Assembly (NCBI RefSeq): GCF_907164915.1
Contig: NW_025919567.1
Location: 62,001-126,000 of the forward strand
Direction: 5' to 3'
From: Impatiens glandulifera
Lineage: Eukaryota; Streptophyta; Magnoliopsida; Ericales; Balsaminaceae
Length of the DNA: 64,000 nucleotides
Shown here: positions 30,990 through 43,534 of the stretch, piece by piece
Layout: the number at the start of each line of letters is the position of its first letter
Numbering within the stretch: the first letter of the stretch is position 1
Program-made: the position numbers and the translations under genes
Notes under the pieces: model-generated
Databases searched by the model: none
Told to the model about the DNA's origin: nothing
Seen by the model: only the letters and a program-made list of their open reading frames with translations

Positions 30990-31692
30990 GTCTTGATTTA
31001 CCTACATTCATAGACGATAGAAAATTTGGTCTCCATTTTTCTTTGGGTCCGTAGCTTATTAGTCCTTTAAGAATCCATACTTTGATTATTTTGACGGACT
31101 TCCTGTTGTGTGTATGTATAGTATATCTATCTGCTGATGATTTAACTTTAAAGGATGATTTTCGGTAAACATCTCTTGACTTTCAGTCAAGTTTTTCTTT
31201 GTCATACAAACTGGCTGTCCTTCTCTCAGGTTTCAGCCAGCTTGAAGTTGGCTTTACATAAATCATCTCATCCTTTGAAGTTATATCATTACAGCTTGTA
31301 ATTTCTTCCTTGAGCTTCTCATTCTTAGATGAGATCTCACTTATTGAAACATCAACCTCTTTGATTTGAGATGAACAACTTGAACTATTAGACTTGCTTT
31401 TTGAAATAGTTTGATTAGGAGATTTTGACAGTTTTATGTACTTAATGACCATGTCATTGAGTGCAGCAATTAAATCAACCCGGGTAAAATCATCAAAGGA
31501 GAGATCAAATACATCAAATTCTTTCTTAGCCGTGAAGCAGGTTTCAACTTTATTATCACTGTCGCTGAATGATGAGTCGTCCGAATCACTATCGGCCCAT
31601 TTTCCCTTGCTTTCAGCAGCCATTAGAGCCTTCTGCTCTTTCTGGTTCTCCTTTATATGGTCACTACCTTCAAACAGTTGGATCAAAAGTGT
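30990..31692 (-). pseudogene. gag: E3 remnant of gag C-terminal half
   Basis: Open from about 31704 to 31183 and recognisable beyond. Shows a fused QLFEGSDHIKENQK (from the UBN2 region) and KALMAAESKGKW (from after the zinc knuckle), so the middle of gag, zinc knuckle included, is deleted. Acidic Ser/Asp run and coiled-coil-like SSKNEKLKEE follow. The right edge runs straight into LTR sequence. Confidence 0.8.
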
Positions 31693-32311
31693 TGAGTACT
31701 TCATTCTAACTTATCATGTTAACAGGTTGTTCAGTTCAACCGGATAGCTTCAGATATGTTTGCAGGTTGTTCAGTTCAACCGGATAGCTTCAGGTATGTT
31801 TGCAGGTTATTCAGTTCAACTGGATAGTTTCAGGTATGTTTGTAGGTTGTTCAGTTCAACCGGATAGCTTCAGGTATGTTTGCAGGTTGTTCAGTACAAC
31901 CGGATAGCTTCAGTTATGTTTGCAGGTTGTTCAGTTCAACCGGATAGCTTCAGGTATGTTTACAGGTTGTTCAGTTCAATCGGATAGCTTTAGGTATGTT
32001 TGTAGGTTGTTTAATTCAACTGGATAGCTTCAGGTATGTTTCCAGGTTGGTCAGTCAACCGGATAGCTTCAGGTATGTTTGCAATTTGTTCAGTTCAACC
32101 AGATAGCTTCAGGAATGTTTGCAGGTTGTTCAGTTCAACCGGATATCTTCAGGTATGTTTACAGGTTGTTCAGTTCAACCGGATAACTTCAGGTTTTGGA
32201 TTTTGCTTCTTCTATCCGGCTTGATTTCTTGGCCGGTTAGAATTCTTGTGCATTCCTGCACAAGAAATTTGTTTTGTTAAGTTCTTATTAACCGGTCAAT
32301 TTTATCTAACA
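31693..32311 (-). repeat. E3 partial 5' LTR with 40-bp array
   Basis: Corresponds to 29858-30473 of the other LTR. Array of about 12 units at 31724-32196, more divergent than in the 3' LTR. The remaining part of the LTR, PBS and gag start were deleted. Confidence 0.88.
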
Positions 32312-33270
32312 CTCTAATTATTATAATGCAAACATTCGTTGTTTTAATTGTGATACTTTAGGTCACTACAAGTCGGAATGCCAGAAGCCAAAGAGAGATG
32401 ACAAGAAGCCACCTAATCAGAAACATAAGGAGAATAATAAGTCATCCAATCACAATAAGAATCAAAAAGCAATGTTGGCAGAGGAAAGCAAAAGCAAGTG
32501 GGCCCAAAGTGATTCAGATTCAAGTGACAATTACTATGAAGAAGTCAAATGCTTCATGGCCAATGATGAAGAGGTATTTGACTTTGCCTTTAAAAAGTTC
32601 ACTCGAGACAATTTGATTGCAGCACTAAATTACATGGTCATTGAGTACAAGAAATTGTCAATCCTCATTTCAACTCAACCAGACAACACAACTGGTAAGA
32701 GAAATGAACTATCCTCTGAGAATGAGAAGCTCAAAGAGATAGTTCTACTGTTGACCAAGGAAAACGAGAGAACTAACTATGTGATTGTTGCATGGACTAT
32801 GTTTGGGGATGCACTCAATTAGATGATGAATCATCAAAGGACGGCGAACTGCAAATTTGGTCTAAACTATGACAAAAGAAACTCAAACAAGTCATGCAAA
32901 AAGTTGAAACCCAATAAAGACAAATTTTCTTCCATACATTTTGTAAAGGGTACCTCAACTAACACTCAAGCAAGTCACATTGTAGATGATTCAACAACTA
33001 AAAAGAAACTAAAATATGTGTAGCCAACTGACAATTCACAATGGCTTAATCTTGAGAGAAAGAAAGCTAGTCGGTCGGTTGGACATGAACATGACAAGCG
33101 ATCAAGGAGGTATCATCAAAACTCATTCTCAAAATACTATGACTCATCGAAAGGAAAACATAGAGATGTCAAGCCTAGTGCATGTATAATTATTAAGACT
33201 AACAATGGGAGATTCGTCAAAATAACATAAGTATGGATCCCCAAAGGACTGATCAACTGTGGACCCATTT
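32312..33270 (+). pseudogene. gag: E4 gag, second part with zinc knuckle
   Basis: Resumes right after E3. CCHC knuckle CFNCDTLGHYKSEC at about 32340-32381; KAMLAEESKSKWAQ; an acidic DSDSSDN run; FAFKKFTRDNLIAALN; SENEKLKEIV. It ends in the copia gag end (VWIPKGLIN near 33230-33255). Several stops. Confidence 0.85.
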
Positions 33271-33289
33271 AAATGTGGGTACCAAAGGG

Positions 33290-36200
33290 TGTAAATAGTT
33301 TTATTTGCATGTTAAACATGCTAGATGCCTGGAGGATTCAGAATAGTACTTGGATAGTAGATGCTCAAGACATATGACATGAAACATCAAGCTTCTAACC
33401 AATATTGTGAATGAATATGGATCAAAAATCACATTCGGTGATAACTCCAAGGGTAAGACCATGGACAAGGGTAAGATTGTCCATGGTAACCTCACCATAA
33501 ACAATGTGCTACTTGTTAAAAATATGTGTTATAACGTGCTTAGTATAAGTCAAGTATGGGATATATGATATATTGTTGAATTTCATAAGCAAACATGCAT
33601 AGTAAATGATCAATAGAGAAGTACTTTGTTAACAGGGCATAGGACATGTGATATTTATAAGGTCAACTGGAAAAATAAATCACTTAATCCGATTTGCATG
33701 ATAGCTAAGTACGATTAAAATTGTCTTTGGCATGAGAGACTTAATCACTTAAACTTGAAGACTATTAACTCTATTTGTTTAAAGAGATAGTTGAAGGGAT
33801 TCATAAATTGATTTTTTATAAAGATAAAGTTTGTTTCTTTCCAGATGGGAAAAAATATCAAGTGAACTTTTAAAAGTAAAGGTAACATTCAATATAAAAG
33901 ATGCTTAGACCTTTTGCATCTGGATCTTTTCGGTCCAGTTAAGATAACCAGTTTAGGGGCATGAAGAATACCTAAGTAATTATTGATGACTACTCTAGGT
34001 TTACTTGGTTATTTTCTTAGTTTCTAAAGATCAAGCTACTCCTAACATGATTAAAATGCTTAAAAGAGTGAAAAATGAAAAATCGGTAAGCGTTAATAAA
34101 ATTAGAAGTGATAGGGGTATTGAGTTCACTAACAGGACTCTATCTTCTTACCTTGTGGACTCCGGTATTAGACACAAGTTGTCTAGTGCCAGAACTCCAC
34201 AGAAAAATGGTTTGGCTAAAAGGAGAAACAAAACCCTTAAGGACGCAGCTAGATCAATGATTGCCGACTCCGGAGTGGCTCAAAAGCTTTGGGCAGAGGC
34301 AATAAACACAACATGTCATACTTAAAACCGGTCAATGATTAATAAAAGATTTAAAAAACGCCTTATGAGATTTACCATGGTAAAGCTCCTAATGTTAAAT
34401 ATTTTAGGATTTTTGGTTGTAAGTGTTACATTCATAACAATGGAAAGAATTATTTGGCCGCTTTTAATGCCAAATCTGATGTTGGTATTATGTTAGGATA
34501 TTCTTCATTTAGTAAAGCTTATAGTGTGTTTAATAACCAAACTCTAACTGTTGAAGAATTATCCCATGTTTTATTTGATGAATCTATCGAAAGTAATACA
34601 TCTATATCCATTAATTTGTCTAACAGAATTAAAGATGTCAATCTTCAGTCTAATAGTGAAGATGAAGTCGAGGTCAACCGAAACATTTCTTCTGAACAGA
34701 CGATTGAGAATGTTAAAACTCAAGAAGATCAGACTGCACCTCAACAAGCTAATAATAGTCTGGATAACTCTGAGCAAACCCGTCGGTCAGATACTAAAAA
34801 CCAATTGATCTATCAAATCTTAATCAAATAACCAGTCGGTTAAAAAATATTTCGGGACTAGACATCATCCTCTTAAGTTAATAATAGGTAATCCCTCTAC
34901 GCTTATTAGGACTAGACATCAATCGTTAGATGAGTATGTGAACTCTTCTTTCATCTCACAGATTGAGCCTAAGAAAGTTGACGAAGTACTACTTGATCCA
35001 GATTGGATCCTTACAATGCAAGAGGAACTAAACCAGTTTGAAAGAAACAAAGGATGACATTTGGTTACAAGAACATCTAATCAATCTGTCATTAGAACCG
35101 GATAGGTCTTTCGCAATAAACTTAATGAAGATGGATTGGTCACGAGGAATAAGGCTAGACTGGTGGCTCAAGGCTATAGACAAAAGGAAGGTATTGACTT
35201 CTAAGAGTCATTTTTACTTGTTTCCAGACTTGAGGCCATTCAAATTTTTCTAGCATTTGATGCTTTTGAAAACTTCAAGGTTTTTGAAATGGATGTTAAA
35301 AGTGCATTTCTTAACGGAATAATTAATGAGAAGGTCTACGTTGAGCAGTCTCCCGGTTTTAAAAACCCTGCCTTAATGAGTCATATTTTTAGATTAGATA
35401 AAGTATTATATGGTCTTAAGCAGGCCCCTAAAGCATGGTATGATACTCTTACTAAATTCCTATTTGGTCATGATTTCACTATTGAATCTGTTTATAAGAC
35501 ATTGTTCAAATTTGAAAAAGAATCTCATATCTTACTTGTTCAAATATATGTTGATGACATCATTTTTGGGTGAACTAACCACAAGCTGTGTAAGAAATTT
35601 TCTAAGATGATGACAAATAAATCCGAGATGAGCATGATGGGGGAACTAACTTCTTCTTAGGTCTTCAAGTTCATCAACTTGTAGGAGGCACTTTCATCAA
35701 CCATGCGAAGTACACAAATGAGCTACTAAAGAATTTCGGCATGGAGAATTGCTCTGCTGCCTCAACAACCATTAGCTCATCAATCAAGCTTGATAAGGAT
35801 GAAGATAGTCAAAGTGTTGATATCACTGCCTATCATGGGATCATAAGTTCTCTACTCTATCTAACAGCAAGTAGGCCATATATCCTATTTGATGTTGGTG
35901 TCTGTAGGAGATTTCAGGCTAATCATAAACAATCTCATTATGTAGATGATAAAAGATATTTGAAATATCTTAAGGGCAGTCAAAATGTGGGACTATGGTA
36001 TCCAAAGGATTCTAGTTTCAATTTAATTAGCTACTCTGATGCAGTCTATGTAGGTTGTAAGGTGGACAGAAAGAGCACTAGTGGAACATGTAAATTCCTT
36101 GGTGACCATCTTGTCTCCTGGTACAACAAGAAACAAACCTCCATAGAAACATCAATGGTTGAAGTACAGTATCTTGCAGCTACTATGGATCCAACAACAA

Positions 36201-36470
36201 TTGAAAGATTTTGGTATCTAGGCTGATGAATCCCCAATCTTCTATGACAACACTAGCGCCATTGCCATAACCTAAAATCCGGTGTTGCACTCAAGGACCA
36301 ATCACATAGATATCATACATCACTTCATCCAAGATCATGTGGAACAGAAGCATATCCGGCTGGAATATGTCTCAACCGATCAACAAGTGACTGATATCTT
36401 CACCAAGCCACTCCAAGATACTATGTTTTCTAACTTTAGAAATATTTTGGGTCTTCTAGACCTTAACTAA
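33290..36470 (+). pseudogene. pol: E4 pol, heavily mutated
   Basis: Protease remnant (CSRHMT-like near 33360, then ITFGDNSKGK); pre-integrase; integrase with RSDRGIEF near 34105, but the usual NGLAERRN reads NGLAKRRN near 34210, so the catalytic Glu is Lys. RT starts near 35090, YVDD near 35540. RNase H has SYSDAVYVGC and ends ILTKP-type IFTKPLQDTMFSNF near 36430. Many stops and frameshifts, consistent with an old copy. Confidence 0.9.
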
Positions 36471-36547
36471 ATTTTCTAAAACCACGGCATGCACTTAATG
36501 AGAAACTCTCGCTTCTCAAAAATGTTTTTATTGCATTATTTATTATC

Positions 36548-37024
36548 TGTTACGACTTGTTTCGTAAGGTGTGTTTTGGGTTCAAGAATCATGTTCTTGA
36601 TCTATAAGACCGGTGAAATTCTACAATCAAAGGGCAGCGGAAGGTTTTCAATAGAGAATTTGGGGGGGAAGGGATAGAAGAACCAAGGGTGCGAAGAGAA
36701 TTACTGTTGGTCTATACCAAACAGTCCATAATAATAATAATAGACGAATAGGGGCGAAGTCATATCTTCATCATTCTATTCATGGGTCCTTGGGGAAGAA
36801 AGATCAGCCTTATATAGGTGATGTCTTGCCCCATAATATTCGGTTACAACAACTTTAAAAGAATAACAGAATTCGGTTTGTAAAATAGAAAAAGAAAGCA
36901 AAACAAAATAATAAAACAACAAAATAGAAATCTGGCCCATGTGCACACTAGGACCGAGACCGGGTGCCGAGAAAGGTTGCTGAAATTTATTCTAGGACCG
37001 AGGCCTTGATTTTAGACCCTAACA
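36548..37024 (-). repeat. E9 3' LTR
   Basis: TGTTACGACTTG ... GACCCTAACA. Unrelated to the other LTRs except for the TGTTA/TAACA ends. TATA-like TATATAAGG on the minus strand near 36813-36821. Confidence 0.93.
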
Positions 37025-37402
37025 TTATCTCCCCCTTCAAAATTCGTCGCCCTCGACGAAATAAGACCGTGGTCTGCCGAGTCTGCCGAGCCTCTAATGC
37101 GCATGCTCAATATTTCAAAAAATTCGGTCGGACTTCAGCAAGTCCCGCAAGTGTCGGAGTCTAGGACCGCATTTCTTAGAAGCCTTCGGTCTTCTTGCTC
37201 CACGACCAGTCCTTCCTTCGGCCCAGCACGCCAAGTGCAGCAAAAGGGTCATCTTTCTTCCGGGCATACTCTAGAATGTCTTCAAATAACCAAGCCCAGT
37301 CCTTTATCCAGACCAGCAACACATGCGCAACAACATAGCCATGTCTTCTGACTACCTTCCTGGCTGGTGTTCGGTTGTTGGGTTGCTGGGTTAGCCCTTT
37401 GA

Positions 37403-38287
37403 TTATTTTTTGAAAATTTTCAGCAACGTCTTCAAAACAAGTGAAACACTTTGGCATTCGTTCTTGCTGTTTATTTGAACCATGGCAGCAACATTGTGAT
37501 TTTCCAAGGCCTTTTCTAGCTGGTTGCCTTGTAGTATGTTGACCCGCGACCGAGGGGCACCTTGCTGGACCGAGAAAGTGTGCAAGATAATGACATGTTC
37601 GTCCCTTGTCTCAAGCACCAAAGGTGGGTCATAAAAATCTGATTCTTGGACGGGTTCTTGAACGAGTTCTTGAACTTCTTGCTGATTAGCCGGGGCCATG
37701 AACAATCTGGATTTGCACCTATGATTGGGCTCTCATTTTGTGCTCGGCCAGACCGTGTTAACAATGCATGATTTGGGCAGCAGCGGCGGTTTGACATTGT
37801 ACAAGGGCCTGCGACCGAATCGCAGCAAGAGATCTTTCTTGAATTTATGCCACGTCAATGCTTCCATATGGTTGTGATTCCGCAAATATGATTCATGCCA
37901 CGTTCTTGCCTCTTTTGAGAAGTGAGTGCGGACAATGTCCAGCTTTGTGACATCATTCGTCTTGCTCTCCCTAAATATTTGCTCGGCAAATAAGAGCCAG
38001 CCCTCCAAATCAGTCCCATCAAATTCAGGAATATCAATATTTGTGAGCCGGGTTGGAGAAAAGTGGTAAGAAGCAATAACATGGGGTCAGGTGTGGGGAT
38101 CTTGGCCATTATTTAACGCACCTTTTTCAATGGCTGTCAAGCTTTTTCCAGCAGTATACCTTCTGTCCATATTTTGCTGAAAGGCATTGTGTAAGGCAGC
38201 CTGTTCGGTCGAGTGTTGTTGTAGGGCAGCATTCATGGAGGCATATTGTTGAGTCAGCCCTTCGAGTAGGGTCTTAATATCATCCAT
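37403..38287 (-). pseudogene. gag: E9 gag-like ORF with two in-frame stops
   Basis: One frame from ATG 38287 to 37403, about 295 codons, with stops at 38084-38086 and 37730-37732. N-terminal coiled-coil-like part (QQYASMNAALQQHSTEQAAL), then the retrotransposon gag fold signature: IPEFDGTDLEGWLLF, FSKEARTWH, WHKFKKDLLLRFG, as in Ty3/gypsy gag (PF03732). The tail is Glu/Gln-rich and has no zinc knuckle. From 37025 to 37402 nothing else coding is supported. Confidence 0.78.
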
Positions 38288-38327
38288 CTTTGCTGCTATC
38301 TGGTTTATTTCATTTGAGAATCGTCTT

Positions 38328-38339
38328 GCTCTGATACCA
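38328..38339 (-). other. E9 primer binding site
   Basis: TGGTATCAGAGC on the minus strand, four bases inside the 5' LTR. Confidence 0.85.
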
Positions 38340-38343
38340 AGAA

Positions 38344-38820
38344 TGTTACGACTTGTTTCGTAAGGTGTGTTTTGGGATCAAGAATCACGTTCTTGATCTA
38401 TAAGACCGGTGAAATTCTACAATCAAAGGGCAGCGGAAGGTTTTCAATAGAGAATTTGGGGGGGAAGGGATAGAAGAACTAAGGGTGCGAAGAGAATTAC
38501 TGTTGGTCTATACCAAACAGTCCATAATAATAATAATAGACGAATAGGGGCGAAGTCATATCTTCATCATTCTATTCATGGGTCCTTGGGGAAGAAAGAT
38601 CAGCCTTATATAGGTGATGTCTTGCCCCATAATATTCGGTTACAACAACTTTAAAAGAATAACAGAATTCGGTTTGTAAAATAGAAAAAGAAAGCAAAAC
38701 AAAATAATAAAACAACAAAACAGAAATCTGGCCCATGTGTACACTAGGACCGAGACCGGGTGCCGAGAAAGGTTGCTGGAATTTTTTCTAGGACCGAGGC
38801 CTTGAATTTAGACCCTAACA
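38344..38820 (-). repeat. E9 5' LTR
   Basis: 477 bp, about 98.3% identical to 36548-37024 by eye. Confidence 0.93.
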
Positions 38821-39602
38821 TTATCATAAAACATCAAGCATGTATTCAGGGAGAAGCTCTCGCTTCTCAAAATATTTTTGTAAATAAAACATACCGGGCA
38901 TGAAATTAGGGAGAAGACTTCACTTTTCAAATTGTTTTCATTACATTATTCCATAAAATATTTGCTTGCATAAATTTAAAGGGAAAATGACTTGATAAAT
39001 CAATCAGATAGATAAAAGCAGACGGTTTTCTCCTTTTGAAACCGACCAGATCATTCGACCGAAACATTTGTGGATCAAACCGAACAACTTAAGCTACCTG
39101 GAACTTTAGTCGATCAGTTATTAACAATTTGAACAAATACCACTCGATTAAGTTTTCGTTTTAAGAGGAAGCAGTTTTCCTCAAATTTAAATAATCGATC
39201 TCTTACATAAAGGATATGCAGACAACTATTTTGGCTATTTACATGAAAGTTTCGGTAGTCTCATCTTCAGATCAAAATGGGATAGTTGTTTTATCTTATC
39301 ATTATCTGTCTATGAATATTCCCTTTCAGAAACTAAATTGTCATATCTCAAATAACTTGAAGACACATGTCTCTCAATGTTCAAAAGAATGACTAACATA
39401 AATAACGATTACTTTTCTTTTCCCAATGGACTTTACTATGAATTTTAAATGACTACCATCTATTTAATGATGACTTTATTAAAAGTAACCTACAAATCTG
39501 AAGCATCACAAAATTCATTTAAGTACTTCTAAGTTCTATCTTCTATTGATCTAGAACTCCCTTTCACAAACAAAAGTCATCTCTCTCCCTCAAAATCAAG
39601 AA
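38821..39602 (+). other. E4 spacer between pol and ORF A
   Basis: Non-coding. Two copies of an AGGGAGAAG..CTCGCTTCTC-type segment at about 38849-38875 and 38909-38935, the first one also just before E9 (36498-36520). Probably upstream region of ORF A; no clear TATA box. Confidence 0.5.
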
Positions 39603-40091
39603 ATGGAGCCATTTGTTTGTAACACCTTGATCATCAACTAATCTTCTCAGACACCTCCGCTCATGTTGAAACCCATGGGGTTAAGTCCCCTCTGAAAACA
39701 AAATTCTCACTTCTCAACGATATCATTTCCAAATCTCTTCTAGCTAAAGAATTTAGAAACGTCTATTCCAAAAAGATTTTTGAAATGATGGTGGCCATTA
39801 CTAGGGGTATACCCATAAACTAGTCAAAGGTCATCTTTGCCAAATTGAAGAAAATGATATCCTCTCCAAGATTGTTGACTGGATATATTGCTCAACTTAA
39901 CACATTATTCTTCGATATCGATGTTCGTGTTGGACCCGGAACAGGCCTCAAACCCTCCTATGTCTTGACCAATGAAAAAGTATATGACTATCACTAGGGT
40001 AGAAAAAGCAAAGTCCAAGAAAGAAATGCTCCTAGGGTCCCCAAGTCCTTAAATTCATTTCTTTTTAATCTTTCTGATGTTGTGAAGTAGG
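39603..40091 (+). pseudogene. E4 accessory ORF A, internally deleted
   Basis: ATG 39603 gives MEPFVCNTLIIN, then about 100 codons are missing and the domain resumes with HVETHGVKSPL, FSLLNDIISKSL, IFEMMVAITRG. The conserved Trp of the INW motif has become a stop (TGG to TAG near 39823). Ends near 40090. Confidence 0.78.
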
Positions 40092-40546
40092 GGTGTGTAA
40101 AATGATCTTGCTATTAAATTTTCGTCATTTGTGAACCGGTTATTTAAAATTTCCTTTTAATGAAGTTATGTTCTATTAAGTAATTTTTGCCTTATTAAAT
40201 TTATTATAAATGTTATTTTAATTTATGATTATTAAAATGACGGTTATAGAATATTCACGATTAATATATTAAATCATAATGAGCTCTTCTTGGAAATACA
40301 ATTTATCTTTCAAAAATGGCACCTTTTTGACTTTTATTTAACGCACTCGGAAACACACGCTATTAAAAGTGACGGTTCACTTTCTATTAGAGCATTTTGA
40401 AACACGTTCTGTAATTTCTCTAAATATACAGTACATGCCGATATTTTAATTTCACGTTCTTTTGCAAACCATAAAACATCCTTTTTGCGCTGCCTTCTCT
40501 CTAGAAAATATTCTTCATCCTCTTTTGTTCTTCTAAGATTACTGTT
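40092..40546 (+). other. E4 spacer and weak promoter of ORF C
   Basis: AT-rich, non-coding. A TATA-like CTAAATATAC at 40420-40429 is 118-127 bp before the ATG, the same distance as in E1, E2 and E5. Confidence 0.5.
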
Positions 40547-43534
40547 ATGGCCAAAGATAATGTCTTCTCTAATAATGTTATGCAGGTAGATATCGAGTCC
40601 ATCTATGAATCAGGAATACCGAAGATGGAGACGCTATTCCGATCTACCGAAGCTTCCAGTCTTAGAAAGTTTTTAGAAAGCCCATTTATAAGTTACGATG
40701 AAGTAGTTCGGGCATTCTTCAACTCGGCGAAGATAGTTGACAATTCCATTCATGTCAAGGTGAATTATACGAAGTTCACTCTTACAGAAGAAATGTTCTC
40801 TAAGATTCTAAAGCTCTTGACAAAGGGCCAGGACTTCTCTAAAGAAATTTCATATGGTGTATTGTCCGCAATGCAATCCCATTTTTCCGATAGTAATGTC
40901 ACAGTCAGCTGCAATAGAAAGAAAAAGGACCTGAAGTCCGAGTATCGCATTCTTTGCGATATCGCTGCTAAAGCACTCTAGGGAAGGGAGGAGTTTCCGA
41001 TTCAATCACCTAGTCTAAGTTCAAAATGATGACTGTTATAGTCAGGGGTGAAGACGTCAATTGGGGATACGTATTATTCAACATCCTATGTAAAATGGTG
41101 TCTCCCCACACTAAAAGGAGTATGTGTTTCTCAGTTCAAATAGGATGGATTTTGAATCATTTGTATGTACCCACCAGTTTAGGTACACCCTTGAACCCTC
41201 ACAAGATCATGTACTCTGTCACAATTGCTCAATATATTACCATGAGTAAGAAAGCCAAGGAATCTAATTTCGAGACCTCCGGACAGTAGTCTATTTATGG
41301 TAAAACAGCCAGTGCAAAATCGGCAGGCGAAAAGTCGTGTGGCGGCTCAAAGCGCATAAACACCTCCACATGTGTCGCGTCTCCAAAACGACTCAAATCA
41401 AGGGTTGAGTCTACTACTAGTACCAATAGCATTGCCAAGACCGGACCCGGAGAAACTGGTGAAATCACCTCATCTTAAAAGAAAACTCGGCTTGAGGTAA
41501 ACATTCATATTCCTCCACTCTTAAATGCCTCTTTTGTGCCGGTAAATATTCCAACTCAAGAGCAAAGCCTAGCGCCTTTTGTCACTCTAATTGATCCTGC
41601 GGTTTAGAGGTTCAATCGGTAGTTATTGATATTATAACCAAGGTGGTCGACCCTATTGCTACCGATCGGTTGAATAATCTTCAAACCGATTGCTGGAAGT
41701 TTCTCAAACCGACCGGTCGAATGCTGCCCAAATCGATCGGCCTGATATTCTGCAAACTGGACAGCTAGAAATTACTGCAACCGATCAACTCAATTCTGTT
41801 CAAATTATTCATAAGAAGGTTCCAACTTCGGTTGTGGTCTCCTCAAAAGTTGTTAATGAGGTGGCTGATGTAGCTATCATTAAAGAATCTATCCCTATTT
41901 TGTCTTTTCTACAAAGGATTTTGTACTCTTTGGTTGCTTCAATCATAGAAGAGGAAGATTACTTGAATGTGGTTCCAATTGAAACATTTCCAAGAGTATT
42001 TTCTTAATTTTCTCAAATGAGAATGATAAGGGGAATCGAGTTCAAAGAACCTGTTCCGAGTCCTAAACGGGTTGAAGTTACAGGGGCCAAATAAGGTCAT
42101 GTTGACCCCCCTTCTGCCTCGCCTCTTGACATTACTCTGAAGGCTCAAACTTCTATCAACTTGATTCTGGAAGGGGCTGAAGTTACGATACAAATGAAGA
42201 TCAATATGTTGAACACTTGGGCAAACATAATATTAGGCACCAGCTTCAGTGATGTGCTTCCAGATGTTGCAGAAGATGAGAAGTGGCTGAATTGCTGAAT
42301 TTAGAAAAAGGTGATATTCTCCTTAACCAAAACTAAATATGTTACCGAAGCCCTCAGAAGAAGTGAGTTCGTGGAAGATTTTTCAAAAGGAGGATCTATA
42401 TTCCCTTACTATAAAAATTAAAGAAAGAATTAGGATGCGTTTGTTGATACTACAAGAACGGACATGAATATCATCAATCATTTAAGCGAGCTTTTGGAAA
42501 AGTACGTGTCTACTACTCTTAGATATGTGGATGGTGGTGAACCCTCGAACTAAGAATAATCTGGAATTCCCTCTCCTCGAACCGATATGAATTACTATGA
42601 TGAGAATGAGCCTATGGACTTCGTTGAAGATTTGATTACTCCTCAAGAAAGGACTCCATTTATATATAGAACTGAGCAAATCTTCAATGGAGGAGTAGAA
42701 AAGTCTAAGAAGTATCTTGACGAGTAGGAGAGGACTTCTACAGATGAACGACATCATGAATTGTTCCACATTTATGAGGTAAGAGGACCTTATGCCAAAG
42801 ATCAGCATTTTATTACAAGGGAAGTTTGGGTGCCCATCTCCACGGCTCTAAGAAAACTTTTGCTGACAAAGTATTATATAGTATTTTCTCCTTAGAGTCT
42901 GAAGGATGGGCAAGATAAAGCTCGTTCGAATCCATCGTCTGTAGTCGAAAAGGGTCCTTCCACTTCTCATCAAGTTGACAACTCCCAACCGACCGATAGT
43001 GAACATCATCCTCTAGAAAAGGAGACTATTGAAAAAGAGGTTGAAGTTTAAAGATCAAATCAACCGACCCCTGCTCATTCTACATTGAGTAAGACCACTA
43101 ACACTAAAGAAACTTCAGACCGTACTCGTAAGATCAGAGATGATACTCCTGAAGAACTGGTTGGTCAACAAAATGCTCAAACAAAACCGGAGATGTCCAT
43201 TTAGGTTAGTCCCATCTTACTAGACCTCTCCAATGTGCTCCTCTTGGCTCCCACATTTCCACTCAATCTACTTCCGAGGCAAGAAGCTTTTCGATCCTTC
43301 AGTTCACGATTAGACCGATTGAGGACTCGCAAGCGTCCTCCTCAAATGCGCACAATGAAGAGTTATATAGAATGCGTTGAGAGCTTAACAAGTTCGAACC
43401 ATTCTTCAACAAAACCTTCGATCTCTAGAGAAAAACCAAGTCTTCAATTGATGTCCTCACGTCCCAAGTAATGGAGATGGCTAGGTCTTACAGTACTGCC
43501 GAAGCGGAAAAACTAAGAGAAGTAGAGGCAGTTG
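40547..43534 (+). pseudogene. E4 accessory ORF C, first part
   Basis: Shared domain from MAKDNVFSNNVMQVDIES to residue 144, then a frameshift and EDVNWGYVLFNIL near 41053, to about 41290. The rest is a long Ser/Thr/Pro-rich, broken stretch with RPDILQTGQLE, IIEEEDYLNV and others in several frames, ending in a Glu-rich helix (AEAEKLREVEA) where E5 is inserted. The remainder is at 53884-54266. Confidence 0.75.

Larger units (their letters stand above)
28863..32311 (-). mobile_element. E3: internally deleted Ty1/copia element in E4 gag
   Basis: TSD CTCTA at 28858-28862 and 32312-32316. Complete 3' LTR on the left, partial 5' LTR on the right. Between them only the last bit of RNase H and the C-terminal half of gag remain. 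Two deletions are implied: most of pol, and the PBS with the start of gag and the inner half of the 5' LTR. The LTRs belong to the same group as E1. Confidence 0.92.
36548..38820 (-). mobile_element. E9: short gag-only LTR element (Ty3-type gag)
   Basis: 2273 bp with TSD TTATC (36543-36547 and 38821-38825). LTRs 36548-37024 and 38344-38820, each 477 bp, differing at about 8 positions (98.3%). PBS TGGTATCAGAGC (minus) at 38328-38339; purine-rich GAAGGGGGAGATAA next to the left LTR. The body encodes only a gag-like protein, no pol. Non-autonomous; likely moved by a related full element. Confidence 0.93.

Noticed and set aside
40420..40520. E2F-like TTTTTGCGC upstream of E4 ORF C
   Set aside because: Does not fit TTTSSCGS (T in an S position).
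43043..43534. Independent gene at 43235-43471
   Set aside because: Part of the decayed C-terminal half of E4 ORF C, read in a shifted frame.
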